From positions 66,124 through 130,123 of the forward strand of contig NZ_DGLI01000014.1 in NCBI RefSeq assembly GCF_002387895.1: DNA of 64,000 nt, read 5' to 3'. Below, in pieces: positions 8,612 to 16,854 of the stretch. The first letter of the stretch is position 1; each line of letters starts with the position of its first letter. Below the pieces are notes generated by a model, which saw only the letters and a program-made list of their open reading frames with translations, did not search any database and was not told the origin of the DNA. The position numbers and the translations under genes are program-made. Origin of the DNA: Clostridium sp. UBA4548. Its GTDB lineage: Bacteria; Bacillota; Clostridia; Clostridiales; Clostridiaceae.

Positions 8612-9538
8612 TTATAAATTAAATTCTTTTTTATCTAGTATTGTAGCTTTTCCCCCAACTTTAATGATGAAGTCATCCATTTCACCTTGAACCTTAGCAA
8701 TAACTTCACTAGGATTTCCCATGTAGTATCCTTGCTCACATACTATGGTTGTGTCATCGGTAAAAGGATAAAGCTTATTTTTGATTAAATAAGCAGCAAG
8801 AGCTCCATTAGCAGTTCCAGTGGCACTTTCTTCATCTATACCAACTGCAGGACCAAAGTTTCTTGTAGAAACAGTGGAGTTGCTGTTTTCAGTTTTAAAG
8901 GTAAAAGCGTGAACCCCAATTAAATTTTTATCATTGCTATAATCAGCAAGAGCTTTAAAATCAGGAGTTATACTTTTAAGGGCATCTAAAGTTTTAACTG
9001 GAAGAATTAAATCACTAAGACCAGTAGACACAGCCATTGGCCTTGCCATATATCCAGTAACTCCAACACCTATATCATTTATAGAGATTCCCATAATCTC
9101 ACAAAGTCGCTCTAAGTCCTGTACTGAAAGAGAAAATAAAAATTTTGGAGTAGCTTGAGTCATAAGCACGTTTTGTAGCTTATTGTTTTCAAAAGCTAGT
9201 TCTACGTCTAGAATTCCAGCTAAAGTCTTTTGTTTTAGCTTAATAATTTCATTAGAACCTTTAATCATGCCTAGTTGACCTAGAGTGCTAAAAGCTGCAA
9301 TAGTTGCATGACCGCATAAATCCACCTCTGTAGTAGGGGTGAAGAACTTTACTTCAAAATCATAATTCTCATTGCCTGCAGCTTTAGTTACAAAAGCAGT
9401 TTCTGAAAGACCAACTTCCTTTGCAATAGCTTGCATCATTTCTGTAGATAGCCCCTTAGCATCAGGTACTACACCAGCACCATTTCCACCTCTGTCATTA
9501 TAGGTAAAGGCATTAACTAAATAAACTTCTTTTTTCAT
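8612..9538 (-). CDS. PhzF-family isomerase/epimerase-like protein
   Basis: 308 residues with the diaminopimelate-epimerase-like fold of the PhzF family. Visible signatures are NDRGGNGAGVV near residue 14, LSETAFV with the conserved catalytic Glu near 45, DLCGHATIAAFS near 72, and a second half with GIDEESATGTANGALAAYL and CEQGYYMGNPSE. Family members catalyse isomerisation or epimerisation of small acids; PhzF itself acts in phenazine synthesis. No phenazine or other pathway gene is nearby, so the substrate is unknown. The start at 9538 has GGGAGAG upstream; a longer reading from 9553 would place its start within that Shine-Dalgarno sequence. Confidence 0.85.
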   Translation of the reverse strand: MKKEVYLVNAFTYNDRGGNGAGVVPDAKGLSTEMMQAIAKEVGLSETAFVTKAAGNENYDFEVKFFTPTTEVDLCGHATIAAFSTLGQLGMIKGSNEIIKLKQKTLAGILDVELAFENNKLQNVLMTQATPKFLFSLSVQDLERLCEIMGISINDIGVGVTGYMARPMAVSTGLSDLILPVKTLDALKSITPDFKALADYSNDKNLIGVHAFTFKTENSNSTVSTRNFGPAVGIDEESATGTANGALAAYLIKNKLYPFTDDTTIVCEQGYYMGNPSEVIAKVQGEMDDFIIKVGGKATILDKKEFNL

Positions 9539-9614
9539 CCGTATCTCTCCCATGATTATATTTTAAAAATATTAGCCTAGGCTAGTTAAATATATTATTA
9601 TTTTAGCTAGATAT

Positions 9615-10988
9615 TTACTTTAGATACATTTCTCCTACTTTATTTACATCCCCAGCACCAATAGTAAGAAGTAAATCTCCTTCTCTTAGATTTTCTTTTA
9701 AGTAAGAGACTATTTCTTCAAAGCTATGGAAGTTAAGAGCTTTAACTCCGTTAGCTCTAATAGCATCTCCAAGAGTTATAGAACTAACAATCCCAGTATC
9801 CTTTTCTCGAGCAGCATATATATCAGCTAGGATTAACTCATCAACACCGTGAAAGCATTCTACAAAATCTTTGAATAAGGTTATAGTTCTAGTATAAGTA
9901 TGAGGTTGAAATACCCCAAAAATTCTATTATGAGGATAGTTTTGTGCAGCTTTTAGAGTAGCTAGAATTTCAGTTGGGTGATGTGCATAGTCATCAATAA
10001 CATTAATTCCATTTTTAACCCCTTTAAGCTCAAATCTTCTGTGAGTTCCTTTGAAGTTAGATAATCCTCTAGTAATAGATTCTTTAGAAAAATTCAGGGC
10101 AAGGGCGCAGCAAATTGCTGAAAGAGAGTTAAGTACATTGTGCTCTCCAGGAACGTTCAGTTCTACACTAAACAATTTTTCATCACTCTTATAGGCATCA
10201 AAGGATGCACAGCCAAGAGTGTTGTAAAATATATTCTTAGCTCTAAATTCACCATTATTTATTCCATAAGTCAGTACATTACACTTAGCATTTTCCACCA
10301 CATCTAATACATCAGTATCATCTGCATTCGCAACCATATAACCATCTTTAGGGATTATATCTACAAACTGTTTAAAGGTATCTTTAATGTGGGCTAAGTC
10401 TCTATAATAATCCAGGTGGTCTGCATCTATATTAAGAATTATTCCAATATAAGGGTAAAATTTCAAGAAAGATCCCTTATACTCACAAGCCTCAGTAACA
10501 AAGTATTCACTGCTACCAGCAAGAACATTTCCATTTATTACATCAAGTTCTCCACCTACAAGAATAGTTGGATCCACATCTTCTTCTAGCACAATATGTG
10601 AAACCATGGAAGTAGTAGTGGTTTTACCGTGAGTTCCAGATACAGCTATGCCGTATTTATGGCCAAGCATGATTTTCCCTAAAAATTCTGCTCTATCCAT
10701 CATAGGAATATTTAGTTGTTCCGCTTTTATAAACTCAACGTTATCAGGATGAACAGCAGCGGTGTAAACTACTAAGTCCACATCCTTTATGTTGTCACTA
10801 TGATGACCAATGTATATTTCCGCACCTTTATTTCTAAGTTTATCTACTATGGAAGAATCCTTCATGTCCGATCCCGACACTTTATAACCATTCTTAAGTA
10901 GTATTTCTGCCAATCCACTCATGCTAATTCCACCAATTCCAATGAAGTGAACTTTTTTATTTGTATCCTTTAAAAAATCGAAAGACAT
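9615..10988 (-). CDS. murC: UDP-N-acetylmuramate--L-alanine ligase
   Basis: A 457-residue Mur ligase that adds the first amino acid (L-Ala) of the peptidoglycan stem peptide to UDP-MurNAc, using ATP in the cytoplasm. The N-terminal Rossmann-like domain has HFIGIGGISMSGLAEIL near residue 14. The central ATPase P-loop is SGTHGKTTTTSMV near 117. Then come the ligase signatures NIDADHLDYY, EHNVLNSLSA and the C-terminal FKGTHRRFE...DDYAHHPTEI. The length is normal and all motifs are intact. AGGAGC precedes the ATG. It is divergent from the sigma factor gene. In several clostridia murC is next to purR; here purR is far to the right. Confidence 0.97.
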   Translation of the reverse strand: MSFDFLKDTNKKVHFIGIGGISMSGLAEILLKNGYKVSGSDMKDSSIVDKLRNKGAEIYIGHHSDNIKDVDLVVYTAAVHPDNVEFIKAEQLNIPMMDRAEFLGKIMLGHKYGIAVSGTHGKTTTTSMVSHIVLEEDVDPTILVGGELDVINGNVLAGSSEYFVTEACEYKGSFLKFYPYIGIILNIDADHLDYYRDLAHIKDTFKQFVDIIPKDGYMVANADDTDVLDVVENAKCNVLTYGINNGEFRAKNIFYNTLGCASFDAYKSDEKLFSVELNVPGEHNVLNSLSAICCALALNFSKESITRGLSNFKGTHRRFELKGVKNGINVIDDYAHHPTEILATLKAAQNYPHNRIFGVFQPHTYTRTITLFKDFVECFHGVDELILADIYAAREKDTGIVSSITLGDAIRANGVKALNFHSFEEIVSYLKENLREGDLLLTIGAGDVNKVGEMYLK

Positions 10989-11093
10989 GATAACAGCTCC
11001 TTATAATAAAAAATAGCTCATCTTTAAATTATATACAAAAATCTTTAAAAAGGACACTACGAAAATTAAAAATATAAAAATCGAAAAAATTCT

Positions 11094-11140
11094 AAAAGTT
11101 TTATTTATTTTTGTGAAACTTTTCTGTTTAAGCATATATA
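11094..11140 (+). promoter_or_regulatory. Candidate promoter of the sigma-factor gene with overlapping inverted repeat
   Basis: TTGTGA (11111-11116), an 18-nt spacer and TATATA (11135-11140), 32 nt upstream of the ATG. An inverted repeat AAAAGTTT-N14-AAACTTTT (11094-11123) overlaps the -35, so a repressor or activator may act here. Confidence 0.4.
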
Positions 11141-11171
11141 ACTATTGATACTATATGAGGGGGAAGAGAAT

Positions 11172-11747
11172 ATGTATTATGAGGAGTTAATCATTAGAGC
11201 AAAAGAAGGGGATAAAATGGCCTTAGAGGAATTAATGATGAAATATAAGGGGCTTATTATTAAACATGGTAATAGTGTTTATATTAATGGTTATGACAAG
11301 GAGGATTTAATTCAAATTGGGTATATGTCAGTAATGAATGCAGTAAACAAGTATGATTTCCAAAAGGGAAATTTTACAGCTTATGTGAGCTTTGCAATAC
11401 AAAAAAACTTCAATTATTTAATAAGGGGTAAAGCAAGGGAAAATTATGTTAGCAGTTTAGATTATTATATAGAAGATGAGGTGCAGTTAGTAGATATCAT
11501 AAAGTCAGAAGAAAATATCGAGGGGGAATATATAAAAAAGGAAATTAAAAAAATAGTTCAGCAGTGCATAAATGAGTTACCCGTGGAGTTAAGGGATATT
11601 ATAGATTATCATTACATCAAAAATGAAGGCACTCTAAAAAAGTATTCAGAGGAAAAAAATATAAACTATAGAATTGTAACAAAAAGAAAAGGACAAGCTA
11701 TTAGGCTTTTAAAGGAAGCTTTAAACCATAGAAATATAACTTGTTAG
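11172..11747 (+). CDS. Small sigma-70 family RNA polymerase sigma factor
   Basis: 191 residues. Region 2 covers about 15-90: ALEELMMKYKGLI, YDKEDLIQIGYMSVMNAVNKYDF and FTAYVSFAIQKNF, the core-binding and -10-recognition helices. A region 4-like helical segment covers about 130-185: INELPVELRDIIDYHYI, then a helix-turn-helix-like YSEEKNINYRIVTKRKGQAIRLL. It lacks regions 1.1 and 3, as in alternative sigma factors of the sporulation/BotR-TcdR size class. No anti-sigma gene is adjacent. Its regulon is unknown; toxin-type control genes are not evident. The ATG at 11172 follows GAGGGGGAAGAG; an upstream TTG at 11145 lacks a ribosome site. Confidence 0.8.
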   Translation: MYYEELIIRAKEGDKMALEELMMKYKGLIIKHGNSVYINGYDKEDLIQIGYMSVMNAVNKYDFQKGNFTAYVSFAIQKNFNYLIRGKARENYVSSLDYYIEDEVQLVDIIKSEENIEGEYIKKEIKKIVQQCINELPVELRDIIDYHYIKNEGTLKKYSEEKNINYRIVTKRKGQAIRLLKEALNHRNITC

Positions 11748-11928
11748 GATTGAAACTATAGAATAATTTTATAGGATATAAGGTTAATTAGATGAAAAAG
11801 TTCCAATATTGAGAAAATTAACAAAAACCCTTCACTTTTTGAAATAAGTGTGTTAAAATATAAACAAAGAGCAAGTGAAAAATATTTTTTATTAAATATT
11901 GATTTTGTTAATAAAATTAATAGTCAAA

Positions 11929-12021
11929 AGGTTATTATCCTATCAGGAGTATTATTTGCTATGAAAAAAACACTGATGCCATGATCTATGGGCTGTATTC
12001 TTAATCATAGGATATTAACCT
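11929..12021 (+). ncRNA. Candidate structured RNA element
   Basis: In the 361-nt gap after the sigma factor gene, a 15-nt arm (11929-11943) pairs with 12007-12021 with one mismatch. Inside, GAGTAT (11947-11952) can pair with GTATTC (11995-12000) using two G-U pairs, and a central hairpin forms between GCCAT and ATGGGC. The G-U pairs favour the plus strand as transcript. It matches no riboswitch class I can recall. It could be a cis leader for the 49-codon ORF downstream or an independent RNA. Confidence 0.4.
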
Positions 12022-12059
12022 GCGGGAATTTTTAGCCACAAGTTGTTTTAGGAAATAAT

Positions 12060-12089
12060 CCACTAAAGCTTAGACTTTAGTGGTATAAT
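12060..12089 (+). promoter_or_regulatory. Dyad CCACTAAAG-N6-CTTTAGTGG abutting a TATAAT box
   Basis: Perfect 9-bp inverted arms (12060-12068 and 12075-12083) lie immediately before TATAAT (12084-12089), 19 nt upstream of the start of the small ORF. No separate -35 is visible, so the dyad may be an activator/operator site or a leader hairpin. Confidence 0.45.
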
Positions 12090-12108
12090 TATAGAGGAGA
12101 GTGTGAAA

Positions 12109-12258
12109 ATGTTAACAAATATTGAATATCAATATGTAACATGGCAATTCAAACTTAAGAAAAGAGATGACAGAAAAGCAATTAATGAATTAGATGAAAG
12201 AATAGATGGAATGGATGTTGAATATTTAGGATGGCAATTTGAAGATATTCTAATCTAA
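12109..12258 (+). CDS. Small ORF, 49 aa, with two WQF repeats
   Basis: A 49-residue charged peptide read directly from the sequence, starting MLTNIEYQYV. GAGGAGA lies 9 nt upstream of the ATG. It contains VTWQFKL near residue 11 and LGWQFED near residue 40, suggesting a short duplicated motif flanking a charged helix (KKRDDRKAINELDERID). There is no signal or membrane segment. A promoter-like dyad lies upstream and a terminator downstream at 12399, so it looks like its own transcription unit. I do not recognise it. Confidence 0.6.
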   Translation: MLTNIEYQYVTWQFKLKKRDDRKAINELDERIDGMDVEYLGWQFEDILI

Positions 12259-12398
12259 GTAAAGAGCAGGCTTGTTTTGATTTATAGTTTTAAAAGGCGA
12301 TTTAATTACTATTAAAAGAAGATAATTATCTTTTGAAATTTAATTAAACCTTTTGTTAATTAAGTGAAGTCCCTATAATTTATTATATACTCTAAAGG

Positions 12399-12429
12399 GT
12401 AGCTAAGGATGAATAGCTGCTCTTTTTTT
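12399..12429 (+). terminator. Terminator downstream of the 49-aa ORF
   Basis: GTAGCTA (12399-12405) pairs with TAGCTGC (12414-12420), including one G-U pair, followed by CTTTTTTT. Between the ORF stop and this site only A+T-rich DNA is seen. Confidence 0.7.
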
Positions 12430-12456
12430 GTTTTTTATGATTAATAAAAAACCTAT

Positions 12457-12502
12457 AAAAAATACACCCCAAAATGAAAAGCTATTTTGAGGTGTATTTT
12501 TT
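12457..12502 (-). terminator. Terminator of the YciI-like gene
   Basis: AAAAAATACACC (12457-12468) pairs with GGTGTATTTTTT (12491-12502), with further pairing inside (CAAAAT/ATTTTG). It overlaps the stop codon of the minus-strand gene; the T-tract is on that strand. Confidence 0.8.
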
Positions 12503-12797
12503 ACTTCATAAATATAGGAGAAACCTTGCAAGGTTTAACATCAACACTTTCCCATACATTTCCTTTGATATAAGGTTCTATGGCAAGCCAGTTGTCTAAC
12601 TCTTTTCTAGAAGGGAAATCCACCATAAGCACAGAACCAATCATTTGATCCTTTTCATCAACAAGAGCAGCTGCACATAAAAACTTGTTCTCCTTAGCCA
12701 TTGAAGCTGCAAGGGCTAAATGCTCATCACGATATGCAAGTCTTCTTTCAATAGCTTTTTCATCTTTTCCATCATAACCAGTAACTAAAAATTGCAT
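12501..12797 (-). CDS. YciI-like protein
   Basis: A 98-residue ferredoxin-like alpha/beta domain of the YciI type: MQFLVTGYDG strand, the R..H segment (RRLAYRDEHLALAASM), a central AALVD...IGSVLMVDFPSRKELDNWL strand-turn-helix, and a terminal EPYIKGNVWESVDVKPCKV. YciI proteins have a conserved His/Asp site, but their reactions are mostly unknown; some members are dehalogenase or isomerase-like. The ATG at 12797 has AAGGAA upstream; a start at 12818 would include that site. It stands alone. Confidence 0.8.
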   Translation of the reverse strand: MQFLVTGYDGKDEKAIERRLAYRDEHLALAASMAKENKFLCAAALVDEKDQMIGSVLMVDFPSRKELDNWLAIEPYIKGNVWESVDVKPCKVSPIFMK

Positions 12798-12948
12798 AAA
12801 CTCACTTCCTTTCAACATCTCCTATTATATACCTAAAAAGATTTCGTGAAAATCTCAGAAAATATGAATATGAAAACTCCCTGTGGAAATATTAAACATA
12901 TATTCAATATGAACATATATAAAGTTGGTCTACGGAAGGGGTTTGTTT

Positions 12949-14139
12949 ATGAGGAATTTTGATTTTAGAATTTTTTTCTTTGTTTTGATTGCCACTTCAG
13001 TTTATGCCATTGGAAACTACTATATAGGTAGAAGAGTCATGGAGAGAATACAGCATAGATACACACTTAATAATAGAATTTTTTGGATTATATTTTGGGT
13101 AGTTGCTCTAGCTTATGTTGTAAACCAAGTTGCGGGAGATTATCTTCCAGGTTTTCTCTCAACGCCAATGTTATATGTGGGGATTTATTATGTAGCAATT
13201 TTATCTTATCTAATGTTAGTGTTTCCAATAATTGATATGATAAGGCTTGCGAATAAAAGATACTCCTTTCTACCTAAAGATAGCGCTGCTTATAGCAATT
13301 TTAGTTTCTATGTAACTATATTTTTATCAGTGGCCATTGGTACAATTTTAATTTATGGTACTTGGAGTGGTAGGAGTTCTTACGTTAAAGCCTACGATGT
13401 TAAGGTAAACAAAACCTTAAGAGAAGATAATTTGAAAATCGCATTAATATCTGACATACATCTTGGCGATTATATGGATGTAAAAAGATTAAAAAATTTA
13501 GTTGGGGAAGTCAATGAGATGAACCCAGACATTGTTCTTATTGCTGGAGACTTAATTGATAGCTCCATAAAGCCTTTCCTAGAAAATCAAATGGCCAAAG
13601 AATTAGGAAAACTTAATAGCCAATATGGAACTTATTTTTCCTTTGGTAATCATGATCTAGGTAGCAAAGTGCCCCAACTAACGAAGTCCTTAGAGGAGGT
13701 AGGAGTTACTGTACTTAAGGACGACTTTAAACTGATTAATGATAGTTTTTATGTGGTTGGAAGGGAAGACGTAGCCATTAAAAGAATGGGTGGAAATAGA
13801 AAAAGTCTAAAAGATATTACCAAGGATTTAGATAAAACTAAACCGGTAATAGTAATTGATCATAATCCGATGAATGCTAGCCTTAAAGAAGCTCAAAATG
13901 AAAGGATAGATTTACAAGTGTCAGGACATACACACAGGGGGCAGTTTATACCATATAACTTTTTTACTAATAGAGGCTATGATTTGGTTTATGGTTATGA
14001 TAAAAAGGAAGATTTTAATGTGATAGTATCTTCAGGGTATGGAACTTGGGGACCACCTATAAGAATAGGTAGCAGATCTGAAATTGTTCAAATAAATCTC
14101 ACTAGCAATATGGAGCTGGTGGATAAAGGGTCTAACTAA
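12949..14139 (+). CDS. Membrane-bound metallophosphoesterase
   Basis: 396 residues. The N-terminal ~140 residues hold about four membrane helices. The rest is a calcineurin-like phosphoesterase domain with the five metal-binding blocks in order: SDIHLGD, GDLIDS, GNHD, a conserved His in DHNP, and SGHTHRGQ. This architecture matches YkuE/YaeI-type enzymes anchored with the catalytic domain near the membrane, where they hydrolyse phosphodiesters of uncertain identity. All metal ligands are present. GGAAGGGG lies 9 nt upstream of the ATG at 12949; an in-frame TTG at 12925 lies upstream of that site and has none of its own. Confidence 0.88.
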   Translation: MRNFDFRIFFFVLIATSVYAIGNYYIGRRVMERIQHRYTLNNRIFWIIFWVVALAYVVNQVAGDYLPGFLSTPMLYVGIYYVAILSYLMLVFPIIDMIRLANKRYSFLPKDSAAYSNFSFYVTIFLSVAIGTILIYGTWSGRSSYVKAYDVKVNKTLREDNLKIALISDIHLGDYMDVKRLKNLVGEVNEMNPDIVLIAGDLIDSSIKPFLENQMAKELGKLNSQYGTYFSFGNHDLGSKVPQLTKSLEEVGVTVLKDDFKLINDSFYVVGREDVAIKRMGGNRKSLKDITKDLDKTKPVIVIDHNPMNASLKEAQNERIDLQVSGHTHRGQFIPYNFFTNRGYDLVYGYDKKEDFNVIVSSGYGTWGPPIRIGSRSEIVQINLTSNMELVDKGSN

Positions 14140-14207
14140 TAAATGGGATTAATGTTTTTTACAGGTTAATAAAGTATTGAAAGAGATAGGTTATAAGGAG
14201 TTTTAAG

Positions 14208-14234
14208 AGCACAGGAGTTAAATCCTGTGCTTTC
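14208..14234 (+). terminator. Terminator downstream of the phosphoesterase
   Basis: AGCACAGGA (14208-14216) pairs perfectly with TCCTGTGCT (14223-14231), followed by a short TTT. The T-tract is weak. Confidence 0.6.
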
Positions 14235-14317
14235 CACATTTTACAAGAAAATATTACTAAGATATTTGTTGAATAATCTCTAAATTTTGCATAAAATGTA
14301 AACACGGGGTGATATTT

Positions 14318-16600
14318 ATGAATAGTGAGAATTTTTATAGGGATGTTGTAAGAAAATCCCCCTTTGCTTATTTCTATGGCAAAGTGATAAGGGAAGATAA
14401 TAGGGAAAATATTATAGATTTTATTATATTAGATGCAAATGAAGCCTTTAAAAATACAATGAAGCTGAAGGAAGAAGTTATTGGAAGAACAATAAGAGAA
14501 GTTTTTTCAACTTTTATCGGAAATAGCTTTTCTTGGATAGAATTTTTTAGCGAAGTACAAGCGGCTGACAGGGGTAAAACAGTTGAAGTATTTTTAGACA
14601 AGCTTAATAGTTGGTTTCAAATCCACATTACCCATTATGAAAATGATAAATTTATAGTTCAGCTTGTAGAAGTTCATAGAGAAGAACCATTTATAAAAGC
14701 ATTAGTAAATAACTTACCTTTTTCAGCTTGGGCAAAGGATAAAAATGGCCGATATATTCTTGTAAATAATCATTATGAAAAGGATAGTGAGTTCTCACTA
14801 AATAAAGTTCGAGGAAGAACAGATTTTGAGCTTTGGGACAGAGAAAGAGCAGTGCAATTCTATAGAGAAGATAATGAGGTAGTAAAAAGTCAAGGAGATC
14901 AATGTGTCTATGAATATTATTTTAAGGAAATGTGGTATAAAACCTATAAAACCGCAGTTTACGATGAAAATAAAAACTTTATGGGGACAATTGGGTTTTC
15001 CATGAATATTGATGAGGGAAAGAAATTTAAAACTGAAATAAATAACAAGGATAAGTTTTTTAAGACTTTAATTAACTCAATACCTGACTTTGTATTTTAT
15101 AAAGATATCAATGGAGTTTACTCAGGGTTAAATGAAGAAATTTTAAGAGAGTTTTTTGGTAAACAAGAGAAGGAGTTAGTAGGAAAAACCGATAGAGATT
15201 TGATTGAAGACTCTAAGCAGGTTGAAGAGATTTTATCACAAGATAGAGAAGTAATTAAAGCAGGAAAGTCTAAGGTTTATGAAGAAACTTTAACTTTAAT
15301 AGATGGCAGTGTAAGACAGTACGAAACTATAAAAAGTCCCTTTTATGATGAGAATAATAATATAGTTGGGATACTAGGAATTTCTAGGGATATAACTCAA
15401 AGAAATTTATTTGAAAAAAAACTTATGGACAGTGAAGAAAAGTTTAGGCAACTAGCAGAAAATATTGATGGAGTATTCTATATAAGAGAAGGAGAGAAAA
15501 TTACTTATGTAAGTCCAGGGTATGAAAAGATTTTTGGTAGAAGTTGTCAGGATTTATATAAAAATAGTTGGGATTACTACTCAGTAATTCATCCAGAAGA
15601 TAGACATATAATTAATGAGGCAAAAGGTGAAAAGGAAATAGATAAGACTTACAGAATAATCAGCGCAGATGGAAAGATAAAATGGATATGGACAAGAACC
15701 TTTTGGGTAGAGAGTACCGGTGTAGAGGATAAGCCTAGAGTACTAGGGATATCCCAGGATATTACAACTATTAAGGAAGCAGAAAGAGAAATTGAGAGAT
15801 TAAGAACAGAATTTTTTGCAAACCTATCTCATGAATTTAGAACACCTCTTAATTTAATATTTAGTTCTTTACAAATGCTAGAGTTTAACTTGGGAAATGA
15901 AAAAAATGAAAACCTGAGAAGTTTTAAAAACTATATAAAGATTATAAAACAAAATAGTTTTAGACTGTTAAGACTAATAAGCAATCTTATCGATACCACT
16001 AAAATGGATGCAGGTCATGTAGACTATTGTCCTGAAAATTATGATATAGTGAATTACGTTGAGGGGATTTGTGGGTCTGTAGCAGGATTTGCTCAGGAGA
16101 AAGGCATAGAAGTTATCTTTGATACGGACTGTGAAGAGAAAGTAATTGCTTTTGATTTAGATAAGATGGAAAGAATAATATTAAATCTACTATCTAATGC
16201 TATTAAGTTCAATACTCCAAATGGAAAGATTGAAGTTCAAGTGGAAACTTCCAGGGATAAAGTACAAATATCTGTAAAGGATACTGGAATTGGAATACCA
16301 CAAGATAAGCTCCAAGATGTGTTTGAAAGGTTTAAACAGGTGAATAATAGGCTAACTAAAATCAGTGAAGGTAGTGGTATAGGATTGTCCTTAGTTAAAT
16401 CTTTTGTAGAATTACATGGTGGAACTATTGAAGTGAAAAGTGAGTTAGAAAAGGGAACAGAATTTATTATAATTCTACCGGATAATGTAGTACCCGAAGA
16501 TGAAGATGTAGCTTGCAATAGTCAATTAGTATGTAATTCAAGAGTTGAAAGAATAAGAATAGAGTTTTCTGATATTTATGGTATAGATATTAGATGTTAA
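14318..16600 (+). CDS. Orphan sensor histidine kinase with multiple PAS domains
   Basis: 760 residues, no membrane helix. After an N-terminal PAS-like region (about 1-115), three PAS segments follow (about 120-230, 243-370 and 373-490), each with the FYxxDINGxY- or VSPGYEKIFG-type core and closing segments like GILGISRDIT. A HisKA domain carries the phospho-acceptor His in NLSHEFRTPL near 508. The ATPase domain has LLSNAIKFN (N box), KDTGIGIP (G1) and GSGIGLSLVKSFVELHGG (G2). A tail of about 40 residues ends the protein. No response regulator is adjacent. In clostridia such orphan kinases often feed Spo0A; that is inference here. The ATG lies 8 nt from GGGG. Confidence 0.88.
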   Translation: MNSENFYRDVVRKSPFAYFYGKVIREDNRENIIDFIILDANEAFKNTMKLKEEVIGRTIREVFSTFIGNSFSWIEFFSEVQAADRGKTVEVFLDKLNSWFQIHITHYENDKFIVQLVEVHREEPFIKALVNNLPFSAWAKDKNGRYILVNNHYEKDSEFSLNKVRGRTDFELWDRERAVQFYREDNEVVKSQGDQCVYEYYFKEMWYKTYKTAVYDENKNFMGTIGFSMNIDEGKKFKTEINNKDKFFKTLINSIPDFVFYKDINGVYSGLNEEILREFFGKQEKELVGKTDRDLIEDSKQVEEILSQDREVIKAGKSKVYEETLTLIDGSVRQYETIKSPFYDENNNIVGILGISRDITQRNLFEKKLMDSEEKFRQLAENIDGVFYIREGEKITYVSPGYEKIFGRSCQDLYKNSWDYYSVIHPEDRHIINEAKGEKEIDKTYRIISADGKIKWIWTRTFWVESTGVEDKPRVLGISQDITTIKEAEREIERLRTEFFANLSHEFRTPLNLIFSSLQMLEFNLGNEKNENLRSFKNYIKIIKQNSFRLLRLISNLIDTTKMDAGHVDYCPENYDIVNYVEGICGSVAGFAQEKGIEVIFDTDCEEKVIAFDLDKMERIILNLLSNAIKFNTPNGKIEVQVETSRDKVQISVKDTGIGIPQDKLQDVFERFKQVNNRLTKISEGSGIGLSLVKSFVELHGGTIEVKSELEKGTEFIIILPDNVVPEDEDVACNSQLVCNSRVERIRIEFSDIYGIDIRC

Positions 16601-16702
16601 TTTTCGGTCACTATATTAGTATAAACAAAATTTATACTTGAGCATATAATAATGTAAGGATATGCAATTTAAAATGTAAATTTATTTGTGTGTCCAATAA
16701 GG

Positions 16703-16739
16703 AAACCAAGTCTATCAGCTGTTGAAGACTTGGTTTTTG
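16703..16739 (+). terminator. Terminator downstream of the PAS kinase
   Basis: AACCAAGTCT pairs with AGACTTGGTT around a loop of about 12 nt, followed by TTTTTGTT. It lies about 100 nt after the stop codon. Confidence 0.8.
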
Positions 16740-16854
16740 TTATCTATTAATACTTAATGTGATACTAATAGCATGGGAACTAATATATATTCTATTTGAA
16801 TATAAGGATGAAAAACTCCATACTTAAAAAAATACTGTAGGGTGAGAAGAATAT

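Noticed and set aside
11959..11982. 7-codon ORF (MKKTLMP) inside the structured RNA candidate
   Set aside because: Too short and its ribosome-site spacing is poor; likely chance.
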